Source of the DNA: Phymatolithon calcareum
Lineage: Eukaryota > Rhodophyta > Florideophyceae > Hapalidiales
Reading direction: 5' to 3'
NCBI GenBank assembly: GCA_977006965.1
Contig: OZ345371.1
Span: 496,001-560,000 of the forward strand
Length of the DNA stretch: 64,000 bases
The notes under the pieces are model-generated. The model was not told the DNA's origin and did not search any database. It worked only from the letters and a program-made list of their open reading frames with translations. The position numbers and the translations under genes were made by a program. Positions 42,358 through 52,978 of the stretch are shown here, in pieces. Every line of letters begins with the position of its first letter. Positions within the stretch are counted from its first letter, which is position 1.

Positions 42358-42941
42358 GCAGGGATGCCAATATTGGGATAAAAACGGCCTGCTTTTCAGG
42401 CTTAGATATAATGAACATACAGTTTTCTTGTCTCTCTGGCGAGACAGATTTCAGGGATCTTAGAGCTCACGGATGACTGAAGGTTTACTTTAATGAGAGT
42501 CATAATACTTTAGGACCTACACAGATGAATCGTATGGAATATTGACTTGGCGTAACTTTATTGGATAAAAATTTGACTGTAGCGCCAGGGAAGAGATTCA
42601 TTTAATTTTTTGCTCATGAAAGTTAAGCGCTATCGGGCATGTCAAAGGCGTCAAGCTCATGGATGTCTTCCACATGCTTGGCGAACCAGTATCTACCAGT
42701 AGTAGTTCCACAAATATATATTGCGGCACCATCACAGACTCTGCAGTTGTTTTGCACTGCAAAGTAGTCATCATTCCATTTGCAGTATTCCTTCTCTTTC
42801 GCATGGGAGTTAAGTGGGTTCCAGCACCGCTTCCGGAGGCCAATGCACGTTTTGGACTGACTGAATGTCGTCGAGTATTGCGCAAATCGAATGTGTTGTC
42901 GATAAGTTGCTCGGCCAGTACTTCATAATACCTTCGCTGCC

Positions 42942-43820
42942 TCATGTGCTGCTGACCTTCTGGATGAGCACCAGAGAATAAAAGCCAGCTGTCAAACACG
43001 CAAATGGCCGGAAGAGATGTGTTAATACGAAAAGACCAATCTTGGGTGCGGATTTTCTTCTCCATGTCCAAACTCTCTTGACGTCATCGGTTACGCTTGT
43101 CGATTTGAGCGCAGGCCGAATAGGCTGAGGGACTGAAAGCTCAACACGTAAAGCACCATCTTCGAGCTGACGCCAACGCACACGACTGTACGGTTTCCCT
43201 TGCATAGTGGTTGTGGTAGTCGATATAAAATATGGGCGATTACTGTCAACCCACACTGCTGCCATCATTGACGGCTCGCCAGTGAAAGATTTTCGCACAA
43301 TAGAAACACATTGATCCCTTTCGCTGAGATCCATTCTTGACAGATATTTCATGGCATACTTCTTTGTCGCCGTCTTTATCACCCATATGAACTTAAGGCC
43401 CAGGCAGAGAAGCATCTCGGCAGATTCAACGCTCGCAAAGTAGGAATCGGCACATAAAATTCGCCTTGTGCCGGAGTATGCTGCTACGAGACGGCGTAGA
43501 ACTTCTGTACCGTGGTACTTTTCCCCTTCGAAATCTATTTTCTTCTCGTCTTCTGCAGTTCTCACCAGCTCGAGATGGAGCATTATCCCACTTTTTCCGC
43601 ACGCCGAATTCTGAATCTCGCGACCGTTCCCAGGCTTGCGGTAAATGTCAATGTATTGAGGCAACCCTATTTCAATCCAGTGACCTCCGTTGCCATACCA
43701 ACGCGATATGGACTCATCGACACAGATGAGGTCCGACGAAGACGCAGTGCGATTTCTGTGGTCATTGATAGCATCGACAAAATCTTGAACAAGCATCCAG
43801 CGGAACTGCGCCTTCTTCAT
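42942..43820 (-). pseudogene. piggyBac-like transposase DDE core
   Basis: Open frame of 292 residues. Family text includes FRWMLVQDFVDAIN (6-19), LICVDESISRWYGNGGHW (first Asp, D35), YIDIYRKPGNGREIQN, ADSYFAS (second Asp, D125) and AAVWVDSNRPYFIS (third Asp, D192), as in the DDE_Tnp_1_7 fold of piggyBac-type transposases common in algae and oomycetes. All three catalytic Asp are kept. The frame is lost on both sides: upstream, QPNEE jumps frame into the KKAQFRW text; downstream, the true protein shifts to IRTQDWSFRINTSLPAICVF and DSWLLFSGAHPEGQQ. So the gene is not functional as it stands. Confidence 0.8.
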
Positions 43821-43981
43821 TTGGTTGCATTCTGAATGTGATGCACAGGAGATATTCGGTGAACTGGTCTCTCATCATCGCAGTACTTGAAAAAGAAGGA
43901 GCGAGTATGTACTTGTGCAGCCTTGTAGTCTTCCATAAATCGCCCTTCGAACCGAAATCAACCCTTGTCATCAAGACGAGT

Positions 43982-44351
43982 TGTGGCGTCTAACGCCACT
44001 ATCATACTCTCCATTTCCTATAAGACTAGATCCCTTCAAATTTTCATTACAGCTTTCAATTACAGCAAGCTCTTACAGATAGCATTACAGTCATTACAGT
44101 ACCGTAGGTGTCGATGCGTACTTACACCATGAAGGATCACCACGGACAAACCCTGGAATCACTGCTTACAGCTTCTTACACCGTACTGTAAGAAGCCAGA
44201 TTCTTCCATTGATCCATTTACCATACTGGCATGTAATCCTTTGATCCAGTTCTTTTTTCTATAAAGGGCGCCACTTCGCGGAGCCTTCGGCTTTTTGTCA
44301 GGGAACAAACCGACCACAGCCCGTGTGCAACTTGTGCGTTTCAAACCCCAC
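43982..44351. mobile_element. 370-bp insertion inside piggyBac-like copy 1
   Basis: Absent from copy 2 at the equivalent point. Flanked on both sides by acgagt (43976-43981 and 44352-44357). The outer ends are weakly inverted (tgtggcgtctaa against the complement of ttcaaaccccac). The interior is rich in ATTACAG. Probably a MITE with a 6-bp target duplication. Confidence 0.5.
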
Positions 44352-45471
44352 ACGAGTATTCCGAAAACCTGAGCAACTCTGTCACTGTTGTCTCCTTTAG
44401 ACCGATTCTTCGCAGCTTAGAAGACGTCCAAGCAACAAATTTTCGAGCTGACCTTGACGTATCATTGCCATAAAGCAATCATACAGTGTATCTGCCCAAT
44501 ACCACCATTTTCGGATAAGAAATTCCCGTTTGGAGTGCGAACTCTCAAAAAATGACGGGGTACCGGTCCTCCTATCGGATATAGAACTTGACACTCGTAC
44601 CACGGCACCCCATGAGCGATAGTTTTCGGTTCACAGTCACATCAAGTTCTTCTTGCGATGCCTGATATCAAGATCCTTGCAAGGTGTATGCGAAAGAGCC
44701 GGGAAGAGGGCTTTTAGAGCTTCTGATGCTTGTATTGAGCCTTATGCGCGCTTCGGGAGAGGTTATGCTCGCGACTGCGGACAATAAAATAGCCTTTCGC
44801 GATGAAGATCGGCGCAGACGAGTACTGTAAGCATTACATGGCGATCCCTTTCTTTGCCCGTGTTGTCTTGTTTCCAGTTCGCGAGTATCTGAAAATCATC
44901 GTCAGCGTTGCCTGCCTTGAGTTTGACAATCTGGAATGTCTTAATTGTAGTCTTCTTAACATGATGCCGAACTAGAACCCATTTTACGCGACGTGAAGTG
45001 CTGGCGCGACCTTTGACTTCATCGAAAAGTACCTCCTGAACTGTTCCGCTCACCCTTTTTGACTTGGAAAGGGCTCCATATAGTCTCCAGCAATCTACAA
45101 AACTGGTTACCGGTGTTGTCAATCTGAAGAACAGGATCTGCGATGCCCCAGGAAAAAGACCCGCGCCGACTTGTCGGTGAACCAGTACACACCAAAGCAA
45201 CTTCGGTTACCAGACTGACCGAGTGCTGTAGACTATATGGGGCATTTTCCAAGTCAAAAAAGGTGAGTTTGACGGTACAAGAGGTAATCGTGGAGAAAAT
45301 CGATGGTCGGACAAGCACTTCACTACGTGTAAAATGGGTTCAAGTTACGAAACCGGGAAGAAGATTAAGATCAAGACAGTCAAAATTGTCAACGTAAGGG
45401 CAGGAAAGGTTGACGAAGGTGGTTCTTTCAGTCGCCTAATTGTATCAAGTCCCACTCGGAAAAACTCACTA

Positions 45472-46957
45472 CAGTAATGACCACAATTAGTGCGGACCGC
45501 ACTAATTAGGAACATGAAAATCCAAGCTGGAACCAACAATTAGTGTGGACCGCACTATTCAGGAACCTGGTATACTATTTAGGAACCCGCACTAATAGTT
45601 GTGACCAACAATTAGTGCGCCAGGTTTATAGAAACACTATTCTCGCCAGCAAGACGAGATATAAGAAAGGAAAGTACATATTTCTATTAGAAGACGACCG
45701 AGTGAATAAATTATACATCTTCCTGTATGTTCGCGGACTTCTCTCCAAGATCTGGTACTGGCTCCCCTTCGAAATGCACTTTATGCTCACGGACAATCTC
45801 TTGCAACTCTCTTTTCAACTGCGACACTTTCCACACCCCGTTTTCCATACCGAGACCGCATTGGAGCATTGCTTTGTGTTCTCCAAGTCGCCGTCAATGT
45901 CCGAGCTTACATAGATTTCGAGTAGAATTTTCCATTGCCTTGCGATTGTATTGCCAGGATATTTGCACAGAAACTCAAATACAGCAGTGGAGGCTTCGGG
46001 AACTCTGTCCTTGTTTTCTGAGATGGCCGATTGTTCTTGTCGAAGCCCATACGCCAAAGGCGGCTTTTTAGAGCAATGAGCTCTTTTTCTTCGTCTTCCA
46101 GCATACCGTGAAGGATGATATTGCAGAACGGTATACTGCTGGAGGTGATGTTCAATATCGAGATTTTGTTTTTCTGATGACCGGCTTCAGGTATCGCTCT
46201 TTAAATGCCTTTTCAAATCGCTATTGTTCTTACAAAAAGTCATTAATAGTACACCATTGACGTAATGTATGCATCTCTTGCACAGAAAAGGACAAAACTG
46301 GAGTTATGTTTTAACGAAGAGCGAAAGCATAAAGATTTTAACAAGAGATGGTTTGAAACTGGAGTTATGTTTTCTGGAGACGTAACACGAGCTGCTGTAG
46401 ATGAAGTGCTGATAGCACTGTGACAGCAGAGATAAACTTGCTTGTTTTAATTTCCGGGTAACTTATGCGTCTCGAATGCAGCACTTTACAGAGGTTTATA
46501 ATGACAGCCTTACATAGTGTGAAAACGATTAAAATGTGTGCAGAGAGCTACTGTAGTGCCTTACATATCCTCGGAATACAGTTGCTGCTCAGGTATCCAG
46601 CACCTTACTCGACACTCCATTTCCAGCACCACCTTGCAGAGTGTAAATGAAATTCCATGGAAGCAGACACCCAGGGATGCTCAGCACATAAAAGAGAGGC
46701 CCGTGCCAATGGATCTGAGGAGACTTTCCAAGCTACTGTCAGGTGGACAGTAGTACGTGGAAGATTTCAAGTTGAAAACAGCGCATGAGAATGATATAAC
46801 CTTTCCGAAAAAAATTATTTTAGAGACCCTAATTAGTGCATCCACGCTAACAAAAAGAGGAGACAACAATTAGTGCGGCCCACACTAATTTGGAATCTGA
46901 CGTACTAATTAGGAACCCGCACTATTTAGGAATCCGCACTAATTGTGGTCGTTACTG
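45472..46957. mobile_element. TA-flanked pogo/Tc1-like element, 1486 bp, non-autonomous
   Basis: Perfectly placed TA at 45470-45471 and 46958-46959. Terminal inverted repeats of 24 bp (45472-45495 and 46934-46957) begin CAGTAAYGACCACAATTAG and differ at one base. Just inside both ends lie several direct and inverted copies of AATTAGTGCGG and CCGCACTAATT, up to about 45640 on the left and from about 46824 on the right. No transposase was recognised inside. The CAGT start and TA target fit the pogo/Tc1/mariner superfamily. It interrupts piggyBac-like copy 2 and is therefore younger than it. Confidence 0.85.
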
Positions 46958-47279
46958 TACTGCCGAGACCGGCTTACAGTACTCGTGGTCGCCAATCTTC
47001 ATCGCCAAGCGCCAACTTCCCGGCTCCCGACGCAACCCAAAACTCTCCAGAAGGATGCAAAAACCTACGAAAAACCCATACAAGCTCTGCCCGACCACTT
47101 GCGGGCTCTCTCGCCTTTGCTCTGCAAGGTTCCTGGGACCAAGCACCACAAGAGGAACTTGATGTCGTTACTCCAGACCGTGAGCCGAATACTGTTGCTC
47201 ATGGCGTGGCTTAGTTCGAGCGCCAAGTTCTATGTCCCATTGGGGGTAGGTTTCCTCGTCAGTTCTGGAGAGTTCGCAC

Positions 47280-48166
47280 ATTGAACGGAAATTTTATATC
47301 CGAAAACGGCGGTATCGTGTCCCACACGCCGTATGATTGCTTCATGAAGATGTTTCCACAAGTCCACCTGCGGAAAATGGCTTCTTGGACGTCCGCTAAT
47401 CTGAAAAGAAACGGAAGACAGGGGAATACTGTGACAGAGTTGCTTACGTTTTCGGAGTACTCGTCCTCATGACGAGGTTTGAGTTCAGCGCTAAGATAGA
47501 AATGTGGAAGACTACCAGACCGAAGAAGTACCTCCATGCGCCTTCTTTTTCAAACACTGGGAAGACAAGAGACAGGTTTTTCGAGTATCTAGGGTCTGCT
47601 ACATTCAGCGTGCAACCAAGTGAAAAAGGCTCCATGTCGTCCGCACATTACCGCTGGGCGCTTGTTCAGGACTTCGTTGATGCCAATATATTCGGACCCA
47701 GGACTGGTCGTTTCGAGTTAAAACATCTCTTCTTGCAATTTGCCTGGTTGATAGCTGGCTTCTATATTCCAGTGCTCATCCAGAATTTCTGCAGCACATG
47801 ACGCAGCGAAGATACTACGAAGCGCTTGCCGCGCAGCTCATCGATTACACATTTGACTTGCGCAATACTCGAATGCGTTCAGTCACTCCAGAGCGTACAT
47901 TTCAATCCGGGAGCGGGCCTGGGACGCACTAAACGCCAACAAAGAATAAAAGGAAGACTGCAGATAGACTGATGAAAACGTTTGCGGTGCAAAACAACTG
48001 CAAAGTTTGCAAAATGAAGAAATCGACACTCGTATGTTCAACATGTAACCGGCTTGATGGCCCTGCAATCTTTATTTGTGGTACTTCAACAGGTAGAACT
48101 TGTTTTGCTAAGCATGTGGAGAACAGCCATGAGCATGACGCTTTTGACTTGCCTAAGAGTGAGTAA
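47280..48166 (+). pseudogene. piggyBac-like transposase with DDE core deleted
   Basis: Ordered fragments: TVTELLTF then, one frame over, FGVLVLMTRFEFSAKIEMW (about 47433-47507); KKYLHAPSFSNTGKTRDRFF; the WALVQDFVDA junction; DSWLLYSSAHPEFLQ; RRYYEALAAQLIDYTFDLRN; and a C-terminal Cys/His ribbon CKVCKMKKSTLVCSTC with TCFAKHVENSHEHDAFD (48000-48155), as at the end of many piggyBac-type transposases. The ribbon shows what copy 1 has partly lost. The one-base frame step after ELLTF also occurs in copy 1. Confidence 0.7.
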
Positions 48167-48289
48167 GTTTCGATCTCGAAAATTAAATAATTCTCATTCC
48201 CTGAATTGAGGTAAAATTTCCGGCACATAGACACTAGACTGGGTAGAGAAGACAGGAGGAGCGAAAAAGTGCGGGAGAGACGAAAAGAG

Positions 48290-48850
48290 TGAATGACTGA
48301 AATGAGGAAAGAGAAAGAGAGAGGAAAGGAAGAAAGCAAAGAGGTGATAGAAAACTTCCGGTTTCGCGGTGTCAACATGACGAGTGAAATGAATGGTACG
48401 GAAAACGAAAAGCAGAAAAGGATGAGTGTGACGCTAGATTCCCGTCGTACCGGCTTCGCACGGCGAGAAAGCAGTGGTAAGAAAGAATTGGAAAGTCTTC
48501 GACTCCGCATGGTCGAAGGGATGTGCCGCCAGAGATGAGCGTGCGCAATCCAAGCAATCGAGCCGGAATCAGAAGACCTACGCCTTCCTTTACTAAGCGG
48601 AAGGTGCAAACTATCTTATGTACTACTAGCAAAGCGAAAAATACAGTTCTACATGCGCATGAGACACGTTGCCCGTGTGGCTCAACGGATCACCTAGAGA
48701 AGGCACCTCGAGTCGCGTGCTTCTTATTCGGTGTTCCATGTGCATCGCGATTACCGATCATGGCGAACAGTCGCGAAAGAAAAAGCGAACACGCATATCC
48801 TTGCTGTGACTACCATGTTTTCAGGATATGGTCACAAGGCAAGTGAGCGC
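48290..48850 (+). repeat. degraded coding repeat, copy 2
   Basis: Similar in order to 17340-17720. Contains CPCGSTDHLEKAPRVACFLF (about 48670-48730), a Cys/His segment, and SRERKSEHAYPC. A purine-rich stretch precedes it (48290-48345). The family is not recognised. Confidence 0.3.
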
Positions 48851-48904
48851 GACATTGACTTTACCATAATTTCGGCAATATATGGGATGTAATACTTACG
48901 TATT

Positions 48905-49082
48905 CATTCATTCATTTTGCGTATTCCCCTTGTGGGTCAAGCAACATTTTGAGGCCTATGATTCTTCCATTCTAATCTACTTGTTGCGAGTTTGACTGCT
49001 GGTTGCACGTCGAGGTCCGGGACGTCGCCAAAGATTGGCTCTGGGGTTGGTCGGACGCAGTGAAGTGATTAAAAGGTACCGT
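48905..49082 (-). mobile_element. 3' end of the second non-LTR family, copy 2
   Basis: Reverse complement of about 14930-15103, including the ccacaaggggaatacgc stretch and an ATGAATGA tail, here seen as ttcattcattcatt at 48905-48918. Only the 3' end is present, so it is a 5'-truncated insertion. Confidence 0.7.
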
Positions 49083-49386
49083 TGGGTCTCCGTCGACGGG
49101 TTGCAGTACTACCCAGATAGTTGAAGCTTCTGATTTCTTCAAAATCTTCTGCTCCCAAGTGAACGTGCTCTAAAGCGGCTTATGCAGCATTCCGTGTTGC
49201 GGCCTTGAAAATTTTGTCTACCAAGAACCCTGCACTTGCTGTGCATGTAATGCACCGAGGTTCGTCGAGCAGCCTTTTGAATAAGACAGAGCCGGGAGAT
49301 ACTTTTTCGGTCTCATAGAATTCCAAAAGTCGTTATCAGGACCGAATGAAACTCTTTTATGACGACGAAAATTCGGAACAACTTAA

Positions 49387-49893
49387 TCAGCTCAGTCGCT
49401 TTAGTCTCTTTTTGTCCATTATTCTCTGCTTAGCACACTTATAAGCAGCAAGGTTTTGCTGGAGAACTTGCGAAAACATCCTTATGACCCAATCGCAGTT
49501 CGTATGAATTCCAATACTATCCTTTTCGGATAAGAATTCTCCGTTTAAAGTGCGAAGTTCTCGAACCTGAGAGGAAACTAATAAAACTGGCCGCTCGTCC
49601 CATGGCACACCCGAAGACTCAGTATTTTCACTCGTGGTCGGACGTGATAACATCAAGGTCCTCTTTCGATGCTTGGTCCCAAGAGTAGACGAGAGAGCCC
49701 GGAAAATTTCAGTTAGAGATTTTGAGTGTTCTATCGAAGCTTCTGTGCCGTTCTGAGTAGGAATCATTTCAGAAGAACTGCGATTTTGTCTGATTCCGAA
49801 TCTGAAAAACTGTTGAATTTTCAGATACAATCTATTCCGACTTTTAATTAAATTTCCATCCGATCCGGATCCTATGAAAAATATCAATTTCAC
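49387..49893 (-). pseudogene. piggyBac-like N-terminal fragment, copy 3
   Basis: Open minus frame of 168 codons whose middle (TLGTKHRKRTLM, LVSSQVRELRTLNGEFLSEK, CDWVIRMFSQVLQQNLAAYK) matches the N-terminal parts of copies 1 and 2 (VPGTKHHKRNLM; FMKMFPQVHLRKMASW). No DDE part follows. Confidence 0.55.
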
Positions 49894-50783
49894 ACAGTAT
49901 ACAGTACAACCTGCTGTATGATAACGACACGAGTGTGTCGGTGGCGCTCGGTGTTAGTTCCCAAGACATGTCGGTAGCGTGACAGAGCGCTGTGGAACTG
50001 CCCTGGGGATGATGGCTAGCTTTGCCGAGGTCGACAGTCGCGTGGCGACAATGGCACGAGCAATGTGCCGAAGTCGGCAGTCTCATGGGGCAATAGCACG
50101 GATAATGTGTCGAAGCCCAAAGGGCGAATGAAAGGACAGCTTGAGGAAGCGCCAGACTCTTAGGAGATCCGGAGCCCAACTCTTGGTGTGAAGGATGGCG
50201 CTGGAGCGCAGATATAGGGATCGGTGCACAAGCAACACTTGAAAAGCCCTTGCGGTGCGCTTGGCTATCCGAGGAGGTGACTTACGGTGGGAACTGATCG
50301 CCCTTCCGAAGACTCTCGAAGTGAAGCCAAGCATTGTTGTCTACCGTACGGTGCAAAGGTGGAGTCTATATGGCCTGCGATAACCGTCGCGGTGAAGTGG
50401 CATTACTGTAATGGTACCTAGCTAATCTTACAGTAAGGAGAGTATGACACATGATGCAATCAACACCCTACCTTACAGTTCCCTCCTGGGAAAAAACCGA
50501 AAGGTCACTATAGCAAACCTGTTAAATTCAAACTCTGCAACTGAAAGAACTGTAAAACTATAAACGGAACGCATTTCCAGACAGAAAAAGCAGCTAAAAA
50601 TAAACAATTTAGAAGGCTCTGAGAACTTGCCAACTTCAAAAATCTAAACTGAGGGCAATTCTTTTTCGTTTATGTTTTAAGGGTGCCTTGAACATGAAGA
50701 CCTCAAATCGCATTCAGGCAACGGTACACGTACGCGCTCCTGCAAAGCATCTCGGAAATTTTTGATTCCTTTCGTCACATAGA
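49894..50783. other. no gene recognised
   Basis: Short overlapping frames only. Two TTACTGTA/TACAGTAA-type words near 50400-50440 recall the ends of TA-flanked elements, but no pair of inverted repeats could be matched. Confidence 0.3.
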
Positions 50784-51026
50784 ATGCTCAATCCAGTAAA
50801 CTACCTCTCCATTGCCGAGAAGAAGCGCATGTTAGATGAATTCATCCGGCGCGATAAGGAAGGAGGGTCTCGAACACTTGGCAGTATCGCTCAATGGGCG
50901 AAGAACAAACGGAAGCTCACGTCACGCCATGTATTACTACTATATTGCGCATACGAACCTTTGGCTGGTCTAAACGCGTCCATTTGCTGTAAGCTATCTG
51001 TAAGGTGCGGAGATATACTGTTATGA
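50784..51026 (+). pseudogene. pogo-type helix-turn-helix fragment
   Basis: YLSIAEKKRMLDEFIRRDKE and SRTLGSIAQWAKNKRKLTSR (residues 7-48) look like the psq/CENP-B N-terminal helix-turn-helix that opens pogo and Tigger transposases. After residue 48 the frame runs into unrelated sequence and no DDE domain follows within reach. It may be the last trace of the source of the TA-flanked elements in this window; that link is inference. Confidence 0.45.
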
Positions 51027-52292
51027 CAGAAACCTCAGAACTGAGAATTCTCTCTAACTGAAAATCAACCACCTTTCCCAAATTTTTGCAAAGAGAGAGG
51101 CTCAAATGTGTAGTTGTAATTACTGATTGACATTCCTCAAACCTTCTGCGAGTGCGAGGACAAGTCCTCATTTCATTCACGAGGAAAGGAGAGGACTCGA
51201 GAATTTTTAATTGAAAAGAGGACCGTTAAGCCCCTCGTGAGAGGCACGGGCCACAGCTATAAGTCTTACAGAATATAATGGGTGGGGCGAGGACTATAAG
51301 GCATACGTATGAGCCTGAAATACTTCGGAAGAGTTTAGAGAGACGATAAAAATATGCAAAACAGTTGTTAAACAGATTTTTTATAATACTGCCTCGAAAG
51401 GCCTCCACGGTCAAAATAAGGAGTTTTTTCACATTTTTATATTTAGTTTTAGTTTCCTGTAAACCTTTTCACAGACACTAAAATAGTGAAACATCTTCTA
51501 AGACCACGTGTACCGTACACGCGGCATTTTCCAGAAAATTTCCAAATATCGGAGAGCAAAAATAGAACACATGCTGCTCAACTCTGACGTGCGAAACGCT
51601 AAAATCACGAAGAGCAAAAAAAGCATCAAAAAATCAACATTCTGGATGCTCTTTATTTATTACTTTTCGCTGGCATAGCAAACGTCCGTACTTGTTCTCC
51701 CGTATATGGACATGATGCCCAAGTACAGGGGGAACAAGTATGGATACGATCATGTCGTCGTTATCTTCATCGGAAGGCGATGAGGTTTAGCAGGAATTAG
51801 TGGCCTGCGTTGACGCTGTAATCCAGGATAATGACATGTCGGAGGGATGGACGGGAAGCTCGTCTGGGAAAAGGGGAGATTTATGCCTAAGGTTAACATC
51901 AAAGTTTACAGTTTGTCAACTAGGCTACCTATAGCCATACGACTCTCGGTAGTACCGCCAATCGAACACTCATCTATTTCCTCGTCCGCTTGTACAATGG
52001 GGCTCGCCAGAAATTCCAGCAGCATTTTGTTTTCACCTCACCTGCGGGGAGGGCGTTGATGCAGCTGAACCGCAACTGTCTTTGTCTGAACGCCAACTTT
52101 TTCTGGAATTCCTTCGTGAGTGCCGCAGCTATCTGTGACAGACCGTCATTTACGCGCAACGACTTCACTGCTCTATTCACCTTTTTTTATCCCCAATGGA
52201 CCACGCTTGGCTACACTATCAGATGGAAATAGGGTATGCACATCCTGCGCTGGTCCGCCTCCATCACTAATCAGTGCTACAACATCCTCGCT
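51027..52292. other. no gene recognised
   Basis: AT-rich to about 51650, then mixed. The frames seen have no motif. The 3' part may belong to the same element as the Myb/SANT-like pseudogene. Confidence 0.3.
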
Positions 52293-52778
52293 TTACGCTG
52301 CCCTCGTGTCCGCGGGTGTGCCTGAGCTTGTGCTTGAATTCACAGTCGCATGCATGCCAGTGCTGTATAGCGCGCATGTCGCCGGTGTTCCCCTGATGGC
52401 ATTGAACATAGGACAGTGTCGTAGAATACCAACCGCACTCGATGACTTAAAAGCGGAGCCGTCGCGAATGATGGTATTGCAATCTTTGAATTTGGTTCGC
52501 TTCCGATAGACCAGCATGTTATTCTGTAGTGCGTTTGCGCGATACAAGCACTCCACTGCAAACTACCTCTGTGCAGTTTTCTGCAATACATGCCAGCGCG
52601 ACTGGAAAATACCCGGGTCACGAGTGTGGTTTATCGCTTCGGGTTGCTTTCGAAAAGCAGTAGCAACGCTCGCCCAAAACTCTTTAGCGTTCTGCTCATC
52701 TCGATTCTCGGACACGGCAACACAGCATCGTGAAAGGGCGGTGTCTTCGTGCGGCGAAAAAGAAGGGCCGCGCGCCAT
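52293..52778 (-). pseudogene. Myb/SANT-like DNA-binding protein, one stop
   Basis: Start ATG at 52778 (MARGPSFSPHEDTALSRC). The first 70 residues have the pattern RG-x-F-x3-ED-x2-L, then EFWASVATAF, then FQSRWHVLQKTAQR, which matches the trihelix/Myb-like domain of proteins often paired with PIF/Harbinger transposases in plants, algae and oomycetes. An in-frame TAG (52563-52565) interrupts it. The same frame continues FAVECLYRANALQNN and then FKSSSAVGILRHCPMF, the second conserved half. With one stop codon only, this is a young pseudogene or an allele. No partner transposase lies next to it. Confidence 0.6.
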
Positions 52779-52879
52779 TTTGGTGTCCAAAACGTAAGTG
52801 CTCGCCATGCGCTGCAAACCGATGCGCCGCGGGTTTTGGCAGGCGAAAATTGCCGGTTTGGCGTCAAGCATGGAAACAA

Positions 52880-52912
52880 AAATGACGGAGGTGCATTGAA
52901 CCTCCGTCATTT
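52880..52912. repeat. perfect 13-bp hairpin
   Basis: AAATGACGGAGGT, 7-nt loop gcattga, ACCTCCGTCATTT. Stable fold upstream of the Myb/SANT-like pseudogene; role unknown. Confidence 0.7.
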
Positions 52913-52978
52913 CGAGATCATTGTTGATGTGGATCGGTACACCAGCGTCAATAACGTAGTTGCTGGAGGTTTGCATTG

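Larger units (their letters stand above)
42623..45116 (-). mobile_element. piggyBac-like transposon, copy 1 (degraded)
   Basis: Minus-strand element with N-terminal region at 44760-45116 (EVKGRASTSRRVKW), a middle region at 44360-44620, an inserted 370-bp block (43982-44351), WKTTRLHKYILAPSFSSTA (about 43890-43940), the DDE core (42942-43820) and a C-terminal zinc region ending DAFDMPDSA (stop at 42623). It lies head to head with copy 2, separated by only about 90 bp. Neither a TTAA duplication nor terminal repeats were found, so the outer limits are those of protein or DNA similarity between the copies. Confidence 0.75.
45206..48166 (+). mobile_element. piggyBac-like transposon, copy 2 (deleted, with nested element)
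   Basis: Plus-strand partner of copy 1. N-terminal text at 45245-45460 (EKIDGRTSTSLRVKWVQV), then the 1486-bp TA-flanked element (45472-46957), after which similarity resumes exactly where it should (gcttacagtactcgt at 46973 against gcttacagtactcgt in copy 1). The protein then runs to DRFFEYLGSATFSVQPSE and HYRWALVQDFVDA (about 47655-47690), jumps straight to RTQDWSFRVKTSLLAIC, and ends in the zinc region. About 260 codons, containing all three catalytic Asp, are missing. Confidence 0.75.

Noticed and set aside
45117-45205. centre of the piggyBac-like pair as a perfect palindrome
   Set aside because: The arms are only similar at protein and patchy DNA level; the 90-bp centre itself is not palindromic and has no TTAA.
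47929-48609. 226-codon minus-strand frame
   Set aside because: Antisense to the piggyBac-like zinc ribbon and a purine-rich tract; Ser/Phe/Leu-rich with no motif.
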